The notes below the pieces were generated by a model that did not search any database, was not told the origin of the DNA, and saw only the letters and a list, made by a program, of their open reading frames with translations. Below are positions 32,640-42,000 of a DNA stretch of 64,000 nt, piece by piece. The translations under genes and the position numbers were made by a program. Every line of letters begins with the position of its first letter. Position 1 is the stretch's first letter. Source of the DNA: Emydura subglobosa (taxonomy: Eukaryota > Chordata > Testudines > Chelidae); contig ML679962.1 in assembly GCA_007922225.1 (NCBI GenBank), positions 36,719,863 to 36,783,862 of the forward strand. The letters are read 5' to 3'.

Positions 32640-34699
32640 ACGTGGAGTTCTTTTTATTTACCTTTGGTTTCTGAGGCTTGAATCACAAGCTTTTCTTTGT
32701 AATTCTGAGTGCTAGAATGTACTGCTTTGTCAGTGACAGCTCAGAGTCTGACTCACTCACGTGATTTCAGGAGCAACGGCTTTAAGAAAAATGCCAAATC
32801 CCTTGAGACTTGCAATAAAACGGTGAGAGATGGCAACGCTGTAAGGAACTGCATGTGTATTTATGGTGGTGATATTCTTTTCTATTTATAAATTAATTTC
32901 ACTGCAGTGTATTTAGCGTTTGAAAGAGAAATAGGAATGAAAATCAGGGATTTAAAAAAAACCCCAAAATTCCAGGCAGATATTTGAAAAACCAAAAGAC
33001 CAATTACCTAGATTCATTGCAAAAGAAGATTCCTCTTACTACTCCAAGCGCAATTGCTCCTTGTTTGTTGGCTAGGTATTGCTTATATCAACTGCCCTGA
33101 GAGCTCCCAACTCCCCTCTGGGGAAAATGTGTGTCACAAAGGGGCCATGAAAGCTGTCTCCGATTTTCAGCCTCTAGGAATATATGGGAAAACATTGTGA
33201 TCCCTTCGGTTAGAGAAACTCCTGGGCTGTTAAAATGTGTACTCAAGTATTATAAAACAATGCGTTACAGAGGTTTTTTTATTACAGTTTTGTTTCATTA
33301 CAGTTATGCGAAGCTCGAGCACATAAAGTTATATGGCAACAAACAGACCAGAGTTGAAATGAAGTTCTTATGGCCTTGTTTTGATTTCCACAAGAAAAAG
33401 AATGAATTTGAAATGCACCTTTTAGCTGCAGACAGAAATCTTATTAAAAGCAAAGCAAACTCAGAATTGGAAGCCAGGCTTGGTACAGGGTATAAATTAA
33501 GTTGTCATCTTAATGGTTCTTTCTTGGAATGTATTCTCAGCTATTGGACCTGATCTAGCAGCCAAAACACCCATTGACTCGTTCACGTTTCTGTTGATTT
33601 GAATGGTAATTTCACCTGAGTTATGACTGCAAGATGGGGCCCTGGTCTTATGAAAAATTTTATAAATCAATATCTTTATATTAAAGTGAAACCTATATAC
33701 ATTTAAGAAGTTAGAATGAAAAATAATAGCCTGGGGGTAATGTAGCTAAGAGTATTAAAATTCTTCCAAAAATGTATTCATTTTGCCAATCAATATCTTC
33801 TTTGTTTCTCTCCCTATACTCCTTGCTCACTTGTGATGACCGGCCATGCCTGAATTGTTGGACTTCTGGTGTCTTCCATTTTTTATCACAATGATCTCCT
33901 GATCTTCTGGAAATATCAACTTGAAGGTAAGCCTATTATTGCCAGTGGTACTTTGACCTATATCTTTGGACCAGCTCACATTTTTCTTATTCTATGAACT
34001 CCTTTATTAATCTCCCATTGGAGAAGGCTGGAGTCGATCAATCCGTGATCTATTGAGTTGTATTCGATTGGATTTAGTGGCCAGTGCCATAGAATTAAAT
34101 AGCTTATCTTAGTTCAGATTCAAAATCCAACCTCAGAGCTTTCAGGTGCTGAGAGCTTAAATTCTAGGCATGATACGTTTAAGAACCTAGAAAGTGTTGC
34201 TAACTCTCAAGATTTTATCGTGACGCTCAGAAATGTGGAGTTTTTCTTAATCTAGTTATTACCTGAGGATGCAGACTTCATTTTAAAAAAAAAAGTTGCT
34301 AACCATCCAGTTGAGGAGAAGCGCTTGAGAGCAGAACCCTAAACGCACTAACCCGAGAAATCAAATAAAACTAACCCAACATATAAAATCCCATGACGGG
34401 GGGTAAAGGGGGAGGGTCTGATGCGTGATTTTTGAATGCTTGGGCTTGAGAGAATCGCTGTTTTGCTGCAGGTACACAGTTGCATTTTTAGGTAGAAGGG
34501 TTATTTCACTTCAGAAGCTTGTTAACACTAGGCAGACTTGGCCCTTTTGGGTAGGTCTGCGGCACAATTCTTGCCTTTCCTGCCCGCCCCAACCCCACTA
34601 CTATATGTGCATACCTGGGGTCATGAGGGGTTTCTTCAAGGCACAGTCCCTTTCCTAAACTGGAGACTTGTTTTATTTAAAGAGAAACGGGTTGGTAGG
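32640..34699. other. AT-rich DNA with one longish unexplained frame
   Basis: A 140-codon frame at 33131-33553 (plus) is open in AT-rich DNA. It has no motif I recognise and no obvious splice-site context. A scrap of the 'cccattgactc' repeat type lies at about 33549-33605. Nothing else is recognised. Confidence 0.3.
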
Positions 34700-35620
34700 T
34701 GTCACGCTGTTGCAAGTGGCTCGTGACCGTGAGTGCCAACCTTGGGGTAGACTGTCAAACACGGGGTAGACACCCCAAGCTGGTGGTGTGTTCTTTAATT
34801 AGATTTCACCCAAGCCAGTGACAGATATGAACTCCTGGATCACTGTCACAGTCTTACCGTGGAATCACAGTCCCCTTAGACTTATTTGCCACTTGGGCAA
34901 GTTGGATAAAAGGTCACTTATACCAAAAATCACAAAATATTCAGGTTGCTTCCAATCCCAAGAGACCGGTTACTTATGGCAGATCAACTGGTAGCCTAGA
35001 TCTTATACCAAAGACCATGCCTGTAGCCAGTCCTGTAATAAACTATCAAAAGATTTATTATCTAGGAAAAAGGAATGAGAGTTATTTATAGGTTAAAGCA
35101 AGCAAACGTACGCACACAAATGAGTTGCAGCGTTTCAGTCATCTGTCAATTAAAAATGTCTTTCAAGGCAGAGGGCGGGGTAACCCCTGGGAGTCTCTGG
35201 CTTCAGTTTAGTGTCTCTGGCCCTGTGAGAGTTCAAACAGCCAAGAGATGGAAAATTTTCATGTCTTTGTTTTATCTCCTTCATTTGGCCTGCAAGTCCA
35301 TAGGACGCGCTTGTTTGCACGTAGCATTCCAAGGTGTGATGTGGCCATTTGTCAGGCCGATGTATTGCAGTGTTCTTGGATGGCGCATCTGATTTTGATA
35401 GTTCTGGACAGGTGGAGGGAAAGACCCTTCCCTTCCAAGTTCACGCGTTTAGAGCCAAGATTTTCAAGGTTACAAAGCGTTTCGTCATAGCATGGCACAC
35501 AGACGTTACGAAGAAGACGAATGAGTGCAGCAACCTGCAAACATTCTATAGAGTCTAAACACGAAAAACGTTCTTGTGAGACGACTAGCTGTTTTGAGCC
35601 ACACTAACACACAAGTGGTC
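34700..35620 (+). mobile_element. LTR-like interspersed repeat (solo LTR candidate)
   Basis: The unit begins TGTCACGCTGTTGCAAGTGG and continues GTGGTGTGTTCTTTAATTAG, TCCTGGATCACTGTCACAGT and AAATCACAAAATATTCAGG. Then come AATAAACTATCAAAAGATTT and GAATGAGAGTTATTTATAGG. I recall these blocks in this order in a common turtle repeat. A TG start and an internal AATAAA would suit an LTR, but I cannot place the right end or see a target duplication. The right boundary is a guess. Confidence 0.4.
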
Positions 35621-35959
35621 GGGTCTCCAGCTAGGAGGTTGTCACATTTTAGCTCCTGCCTGCAGCCTTGGCAAGCACTGCACCTGGCCTACCAGCATCA
35701 CAGTGGGATCCTCAGGCCATCACCAGCCTCCAACTTCAGGACAAGTGGAACCCGGCAGCTTATGTGAGAGTCTGTATGTGCTGGCCAGTGCTGAGGGCAC
35801 TGGATTCAGTGTGCATTCTGAGGAAGGCTTGCACTGGATAGGGTTGTACTCCACAGACGTGAACTGATGAATCATCACTAGCGTTTTGGAGGAAGGAATT
35901 ATTGTTCCCATTTTATAAATACGGGTACAGAGAATAAGTTGGGTTTTTTTCTGATAAAG
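35621..35959. other. Short stretch right of the LTR-like unit
   Basis: This may be the remainder of the unit to the left, because TTGTCACATTTTAGCTCCTG also looks familiar from turtle repeats. A possible MIR tail scrap in reverse (TTATTGTTCCCATTTTATAA, GGGTACAGAGAATAAG) lies at 35899-35938. No gene was seen. Confidence 0.25.
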
Positions 35960-36400
35960 GTTCAAATTTCTTTTCTCTGAAAGGTTGGAAACTGGAAGAT
36001 TTTGGCCCCAAACTGTAAAAACTTCCATTTGGAGCTGTTTCCACAGTGTCTCACGAGAGTTGCCATTTGGGTACCTCATACTCCCTTTCTCTTCTGTCGG
36101 CTAGACTCCCTTTCACACTACATCTCCCACAATGCACCATGGTCTCCCTTTATGGAGATGGGAGGTGCTGCATCATTGGAGCCCCTGGCCGTGGTGCCTC
36201 ATGGGAGATGCAGTCCTTTCAGGCAACCCAGCCTAAAGAAGAGAGGGAGGGACGTGAAGAAACTGAACTGCAACTCCCATGAGGCACTCTGGCAGAACAT
36301 CCACATTGAAATATTTAAGTTTAGGGTGGAAACCAAATGCATGTAGTGAAAAATTGTGTTGCTGCAAACCGAGATTTCCACTGAAAAACAATTTTGATTT
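35960..36400. repeat. Nested palindromic repeat, copy A
   Basis: Two inverted repeats are nested. The outer one pairs 36036-36065 (TGTTTCCACAGTGTCTCACG and on) with 36263-36299 (CTGAACTGCAACTCCCATGA and on). The inner one pairs 36118-36142 (CTACATCTCCCACAATGCAC) with 36190-36212 (CGTGGTGCCTCATGGGAGAT). The 'aactcccatgaggca' motif is typical of DNA-transposon-derived palindromes in vertebrates. A second diverged copy is at 48650-49170, sharing CTCA(C/G)GAGAGTTG and the bases after it. Confidence 0.6.
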
Positions 36401-36490
36401 AGCACGGTGTACTTAGCCACTTGAATCCAGTTGGCGGGAGTAGGACTATTGCTTAAAGATAGGCACGTGCTTCTGTACCTTGTTGGATTG

Positions 36491-36612
36491 GGGCCACTGC
36501 AATTAGACACCTGCAGCTGGCCCATGCCAGCTGACTCAGACTCGTGCTAAGGGACCGTTTAATTGCGGTGTGGACGTTCAGGTCTCTAGCCTGAGCAGGA
36601 GCATCGTGCCCC
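36491..36612 (+). repeat. 'cactgcaattagacacc' palindromic family fragment
   Basis: GGCCACTGCAATTAGACACC, TGCAGCTGGCCCATGCCAGC and TGACTCAGACTCGTGC are followed by CCGTTTAATTGCGGTGTGGA and CGTTCAGGTCTCTAGCCTGA. This matches part of a palindromic repeat family of turtles that I recall as 'gtctacactgcaattaaaca...gctgactcgggctc'. The two 'gcaattara' sites are in opposite orientation, as expected. Confidence 0.65.
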
Positions 36613-38444
36613 ATGGCACGCACCTGAATGAATTGCCCTGGACTCTCAGATTTGCTGCTGCCGGGTTTTGGTTTTTGTTTGTTTTGCAGCATAGTAAAGT
36701 AGCCAGCTGCTGTCAGATCAGTAGCTGGCGCTTGGAGGACTTCCTTGTCTCTGGGGTATGTTATACATGCATCATGGTCCCAGGCTTATTGCTAGCAGAT
36801 AGGAGGATGCTTAGAAATCTTACTCGTGTACAGGAGCAGCAATTATATGATTCTCTTTACCTAAAAGCCCAAACAACAGAGTAGGGCACAACCAATCTTG
36901 TCTGGTGCAGGCTGTTTCTTCCTTGTTCTCTCTGTGTGCTTTGAGTTCCAGTCACTTGCCTAGCGGAGGCAGCCAGGTCTCAGCCAACTGTATTTCTCTC
37001 TCTTTGTCTGTGTTTTAATATCGCACTGACAGGCTGAAAAATTCCTTGGCAGTTCCTCCATTCCAGTCCATTCAATCGGTCTTTTCTATTTCCAGGATGC
37101 GGCAGGTTTCTTCGTCAGAACACAGATTGCTGTTGTTCTTGGTGAAAGGAGATTTAATTACAGGGCGAGTGAGCAGCATCCATCATTTCCAGTTCGGAGC
37201 CCATTCAGAGCTTTTCCTGTCAGTGTGGGTACAGAGAATCGCAGTGCCCGTGTGGGTCCCTTCCACTGCATCTCTCACACAGTAGCATGCTGAAATGATA
37301 GCTAGTTAGGACGAGAGGAGGACTTCCTCAGAGAGATTTCCTTGCCAGGTTTTAGGATATCCAGCCTCAGGGTGGAATTAGGCCCTGCGCCCAGGGTAAA
37401 AATCCCTTGTGTGGGACTGTGTCATTAGTAGGTGGTGGAAGCTTCAGAACTCAGAGCCCTGGATAGAAGTGATAGAAGCAACACCACTTTTACTGAGCTG
37501 TAATAATGGGCCTTGGAAACAGGACAAAAATAGCAAGGCAAGCGTGCATCAGCTCAGAAGAAACAAACTAAAATTGTACTGAGGTTGCGGCTAAGCACAA
37601 ATCTTCCCAGCTTTCTTTTTGTCTTTTGGGTAGCTCTGACCTTAGCACTGACTGTCTTGCTCTCTGCCACCATAAAAAAAGCTATGTGAGGTCTTTAAAA
37701 CTGGGGCTTTTTATTAAAACGACAAGGCATGAAATATAAGCCAGCACAATAGAGGAGGTAAGAAATGTGATTCAAGTACCGGGCCAAAGCACCCCTAGAG
37801 CCAAAGGTGTGGGACATGGCTCTGGCTTTGAGTCACAGAAATGACACCGTGTCGTCTGTCCTTAGAAAGAGAGATCTAAAATTGTACTTGTATGTGGTGT
37901 GAGAGCTTATATTACACCTCCAGCCTGACAGCTGTATTAGTCTGGGGCTAATGAAGGAAGCCCCGCACTCGGCTAAGGAATGTAGGCATTTAAAAAGATG
38001 ATGGGACCTTTTTTTTGTGTGTGTTTCATAGAAAGCAGAGATGACTCCCTCGCTCAAAACAAATAAGTTAAAATCATGGAATCTGCTTTTGTTGCTGTGG
38101 ACAGTTTCTGCTCGGGGTCAGTGCGGACACTGGATAATATGGCCTCCTATCAGCTGATGCAGAGAGGAAATTCATAGGAAATGGGGATTTGGGGTCGTTT
38201 TGGCTGAACAATCCAGTTCATTTCATGTGTTTTAAATGGACAAGATATCAGTAATTATTCTCTCCAGTGGGGAAACAAATTTGGTTTTTTCCTTTCCTTC
38301 CTCTGCTCTTTATGAGGTACCGTCCCCTGGACTCAGCATTTCCAAGCTTAAATTCCTCAGTCCCAAGTCCCCGCCTTCCTTAGGAACCAGGAGGTGCCTG
38401 TCTGGGGGCATTTCAGAGCTTTTTCACCCCAGTGAAAGCAGAAT
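36613..38444. other. Unique DNA, no gene recognised
   Basis: Nothing recognised. Frames of up to about 100 codons are without motif. A short alternating 'gtgtgtgt' stretch lies near 38015-38026. Confidence 0.3.
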
Positions 38445-38640
38445 TAGAGGGACCATACGTTGCAGTTTGGTCGGGACAGTCCCCTTTTTAAGCTCTGTCC
38501 CAGACGTCCTGATTCTTTTGGCAGTACTGGGCATTTGTCCCGTTTGCTCTTGCACTAGGGAGGCGCAGAGGAATGAATGTTCGGGCAAGAGCAAACAGGA
38601 CAAATGCCCAGTTTTGCCAAAAAAGTTGCGATGTCCATGA
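38445..38640. repeat. Repeat with a near-perfect 38-base hairpin
   Basis: The arm at 38516-38553 (TTTTGGCAGTACTGGGCATT and on) pairs with 38585-38622 (GCAAGAGCAAACAGGACAAA and on) with only three mismatches and a loop of 31 bases. Weaker pairing extends to about 38505 and 38634. The left part (GGACCATACGTTGCAGTTTG, GTCGGGACAGTCCCC) resembles 'gaccatacgtcccg...gtcccgttttt' repeats of turtles. A foldback DNA transposon is the simplest reading. Confidence 0.65.
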
Positions 38641-38825
38641 AGTTGGTTTGGGCAAGCAGGGAGGCCAGGCTCTGGCGTCGCCGCTTGCCCTGTGTCCCAT
38701 TATCAGTTCTGGGAAATATCGTCATCCTAAGCAGAATGGACTCTGGGACTGCATCCTATCAGTCTTAACAGCTCCCATGTTTCCTAGTCACAGACATGCC
38801 AGCCAGCCATGAACTTCTAACTCAG

Positions 38826-38880
38826 GGGTCCAAGGCTTAGTGGGTAGGGAACTGGACTGGGAATAGGGAGACGTGGGAAT
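38826..38880 (+). repeat. MIR-type SINE 5' fragment
   Basis: GGGTCCAAGGCTTAGTGGGT followed by AGGGAACTGGACTGGGAATA matches the MIR head ('tagtggttagagcactggactgggaat'). The copy stops where the next, GC-rich unit begins, suggesting interruption. Confidence 0.5.
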
Positions 38881-38884
38881 AGGG

Positions 38885-39235
38885 AATAGTCACTCGGGCT
38901 CGGCGGCCCCCTCCAGTCACTCGGGTCCGGTAATTCAGGCAGGCTTTGGAGGCTCCGGTCGGCAGGGTGGTTGTGCCAAACAGCCGCAGGGCCTGGGTCA
39001 GGCCTAAGCCACAGCCTCTGGAAAGACACGTCTGCCTCCAGCAGCAGCTTCCCCCTGACTGAGCTGCTGGGCCTGCCTTTTATACTTCCTACCCTGGCCG
39101 TGGCTCCACCCCCCTGCTTCCAGGTGGTTTGGCCTGCAGGGCCTGGTTCTGTCCCGCGGGGGAAGAGCAACCCTTCCTCGGGCCCAGGCTCTGAGGAAGG
39201 CCGCAGCGCCTTGTTACACACGGGCATAGATGTCT
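38885..39235 (-). mobile_element. GC-rich LTR-like unit with a minus-strand TATA box
   Basis: On the minus strand TATAAAAGGCAGGCCCAGCA begins at 39084, a canonical TATA box followed by GC-rich DNA. Upstream on that strand is GGGGTGGAGCCACGGCCAGG. This promoter layout, and my memory of similar turtle sequences, suggest a solo LTR in reverse orientation. No matching target duplication or terminal TG/CA pair was confirmed, so a plain GC-rich promoter-like region remains possible. Confidence 0.35.
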
Positions 39236-39794
39236 TAATATCCCTGTAGTGGGATAGTGCTGGGTGTTATTACCGTGATTCGTGGCAATAAACCTGGCCA
39301 GGGGCCTTCGCTACTGAACCCGGGTCTGTGTGGATTTATTGGGCAGCTGGATCAAGGTTTGCTATGTGCCCTATCACGCAGGGTGAGAGCAGCATGCTGG
39401 AAGAACACACACCCGGCCAACACCTGACAAAAGGTGAAACGTGGCCTTCCCCTCTGAGCACTGACTTTCCTCATTCAGCTGCAAGCTGGGGCCCAGGCCT
39501 GGCCCGACGTGGAGCGATAAGAACGGTTTTGGGGCTCATGCATGTCTGTGTGTATTTTATCACAGAGAGTTTCTCTGAACAAGTCACTCTGTCTTTTCAC
39601 TGAGCCTCAGGAGCCAGAGACTGGAGTCTCCATTCCCTTTATCTGGGCCAACCCGGGCTGCATGTGTTAAAACGTCACTCAGCCCCTTCAGCTGGGTGCT
39701 CGGAGCCACTGAGTACATTCTGACTCCGTCTATGTTGCTCTAAGCTGGAGCTGGTGATCTTTAACAGCACTCCAGTCATGGGGGCGAGTGGTGT
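39236..39794. other. Spacer with AATAAA-containing repeat-like sequence
   Basis: The sequence at about 39240-39370 contains AATAAA at 39287-39292, followed by CCTGGCCAGGGGCCTTCGCT and TGTGTGGATTTATTGGGCAG. It looks like the 3' part of a plus-strand LTR or processed element. The evidence is weak; the remainder is unrecognised. Confidence 0.25.
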
Positions 39795-39938
39795 TCTCCC
39801 CAAATAATGGTTGGGGGAACTGAGACCTGGAAGTTGAGATTTGTCCAAGGTCACACAGGGAGCTCAGAACAGAGCTAGAACGCGGGAGTTCCTGGCAGTC
39901 AGCCGTGTGAGCAGACAGCTGGACCACATCTCTTTAGG
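39795..39938 (-). repeat. MIR-type SINE
   Basis: In reverse orientation, GAACTGAGACCTGGAAGTTG, TTGTCCAAGGTCACACAGGG and AGCTCAGAACAGAGCTAGAA are followed by CGCGGGAGTTCCTGGCAGTC and GACAGCTGGACCACATC. This is the full minus-strand MIR order. Confidence 0.85.
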
Positions 39939-42000
39939 CAAGTCAGTAACATGAACGGGAAGGGAAGACGAGCAGTCCAGTGCTGTCACTCCATGATACA
40001 AATCTTGGACTACTGCTTCGTCCGAGTAGCATTTGCTATTTCAGAAATTGGGGGAGGGGGTTAGTTGTATTTTTTTTTTTTTAATGGAACTATGGTGGAA
40101 TTATTTTGGCACGTGTAGTTCTTTCCCTCAGAAGGAAGAGAGTGCGTGAAGTGGCTATTTTATTCCTATAATTATGATCTTTTCAGTCTTTTAAATACCT
40201 TTGGGTATTGTATTTGGAATGTCTAAAACCCTTGACACGGTTGTTCCTGGGCTATGATGTCCACTGTGTCAGGCTGCATTATCATGCAATGAAATATCAC
40301 GACGTCATGATTTTAAAAAATGCATCTAAAACAATAAGGTAACTATTGCTTTAGCTATCCCTGTTGTACATGCGGTTGCATAAATGTGCGAGATTATGAT
40401 TATCTCTGCCTTGTAATTAGCAATTTGCATAACTGTTTGCCATGAACAAGAAGTCCCATCAGCATTATGAAGGATTTATTTAGCTGTCTGAATATATTTT
40501 TGTTATCCAAAGCAGGAAGAAAACAATTGAAATGGAAGCTGTCCCAAATGCCTGGTGTTATTTCTAACCCACACGCATAATTAACAGCAATACTAATTGT
40601 TCAGCACCAGAAACTCATTTGTTTCTCTATAGACTGGAGGAACATTAATTCTGAATGATTGTCTCCTTTTTTTCTCCCCTACAGCCAGCAGTATTGTAAG
40701 GTCTGCAGAGAGTTGTAAGCAGATTATATTTCTTCTGTTTGCTATGTATCACTTGTGATAGTTTTTCCAAGTTTCTGTCTAAGCTAGAAAATGTATGTCC
40801 TACATTGTCAAGCCCCATTTCCAAACCTCCAACTTAGTTATATACTCTTGGGTGAGAATGCAAAACTAATTCAAACTTGGAAGAGAACTGGTTAGGTATC
40901 AGATAAATTTGTGAATGTGTACCTGTGCATTAGTTTCCTGTTCATTTTATTTTTCTGATGTATGGAAGTGCTAGACTGGAGCAATTGATGGAGAATTTTC
41001 TGATTGCCTGGCTCAAGTCGACCTAGTTTTATTCATCCTGAAATAGGGGTACGTTTAAGCGGTCCTAGGACCACTTCACTTACAGACTGGCTCACTTAAT
41101 GTCATGTTCAGTTAAGGGTTTGTGTTGCTAACCCAGGCAGTGGCTTCAAAACATTTAGCAGGATTGAAGTGATCTACAGTAGTTTAGCAGTTCTGAGACA
41201 AGTTAAGATTTGTACCACAACATTAATCCAGCCACATTGCATGTATGTTGAATTTTCTCTTCTAGAGATATTTACAACATTGCAGAGTTAACAATGTTGT
41301 AGTGAGAACGTTTACTTTTTGGGATTCCCAACTTCTGAGTGTCTGACTTCTTAACCTTCACAATGCTTTTGCATGTAATGTGATATAGACGCAGACCTAT
41401 TGCAGCATTTATTTCATGTTTCCCAAAACATAAGGTTGTTTCTTTGAAAATCCAAGACGTGTTGTTGTTTTTTTCTGATTAGTGTAAATCCAACTTTGCA
41501 CCCTCATTATTTTGCCTCTAGACACTTTTATATTGATGATTCTGTACGTTGCGCAAACGCTGATCTGATAAAATATTGGATATATAACTGTGAAGTATTG
41601 TACGCGCCATCTAGCCTGCTAGTCAGTTAGTTACTAACTAGCATCAGATTTGTTGTTTGCCACAATGAAAATGGCCACATGCATGCAGTAATAAGCCAGC
41701 GAGAGAACTTGTCATTTTACTTACATTAAGTCACAGTAATCACACTTCATCAGTAAGTGAAGTGGAGACACAGCGGATATAGATATATGCGTGCGTGCGT
41801 CTATACGTACTTTGTGAGAATCATGAGCACTTTGTGAGCTCTACAGTATAGCAAACTGCTACGTAAATCAGCTGCTATGAGGATATCTCTCTAGTGGTAA
41901 TGCTGTTACATGCAGATATTTGTGTGGTATTCACTTTGGGTCTGGGAAATGCTCATTTAGCCACCTCTTCTCAACGGTGGTTATTAGAAGAGCTGTAGTG
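39939..42000. other. AT-rich, non-repetitive, conserved-noncoding-like DNA
   Basis: No gene and no recognised repeat. The section at 40150-40720 is dense in homeodomain- and POU-type words (TGTAATTAGCAATTTGCATA, CGCATAATTAACAGC, ACTAATTG) and in long unique AT-rich text. A CTCF-like site lies at 41604-41617. Confidence 0.35.
41604..41617 (-). promoter_or_regulatory. Weak CTCF-like motif
   Basis: On the minus strand AGGCTAGATGGCGC matches the core CCASYAGRKGGCRS at 11 of 14 positions. The right part TAGATGGCGC is intact and the first three bases differ. Confidence 0.25.
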
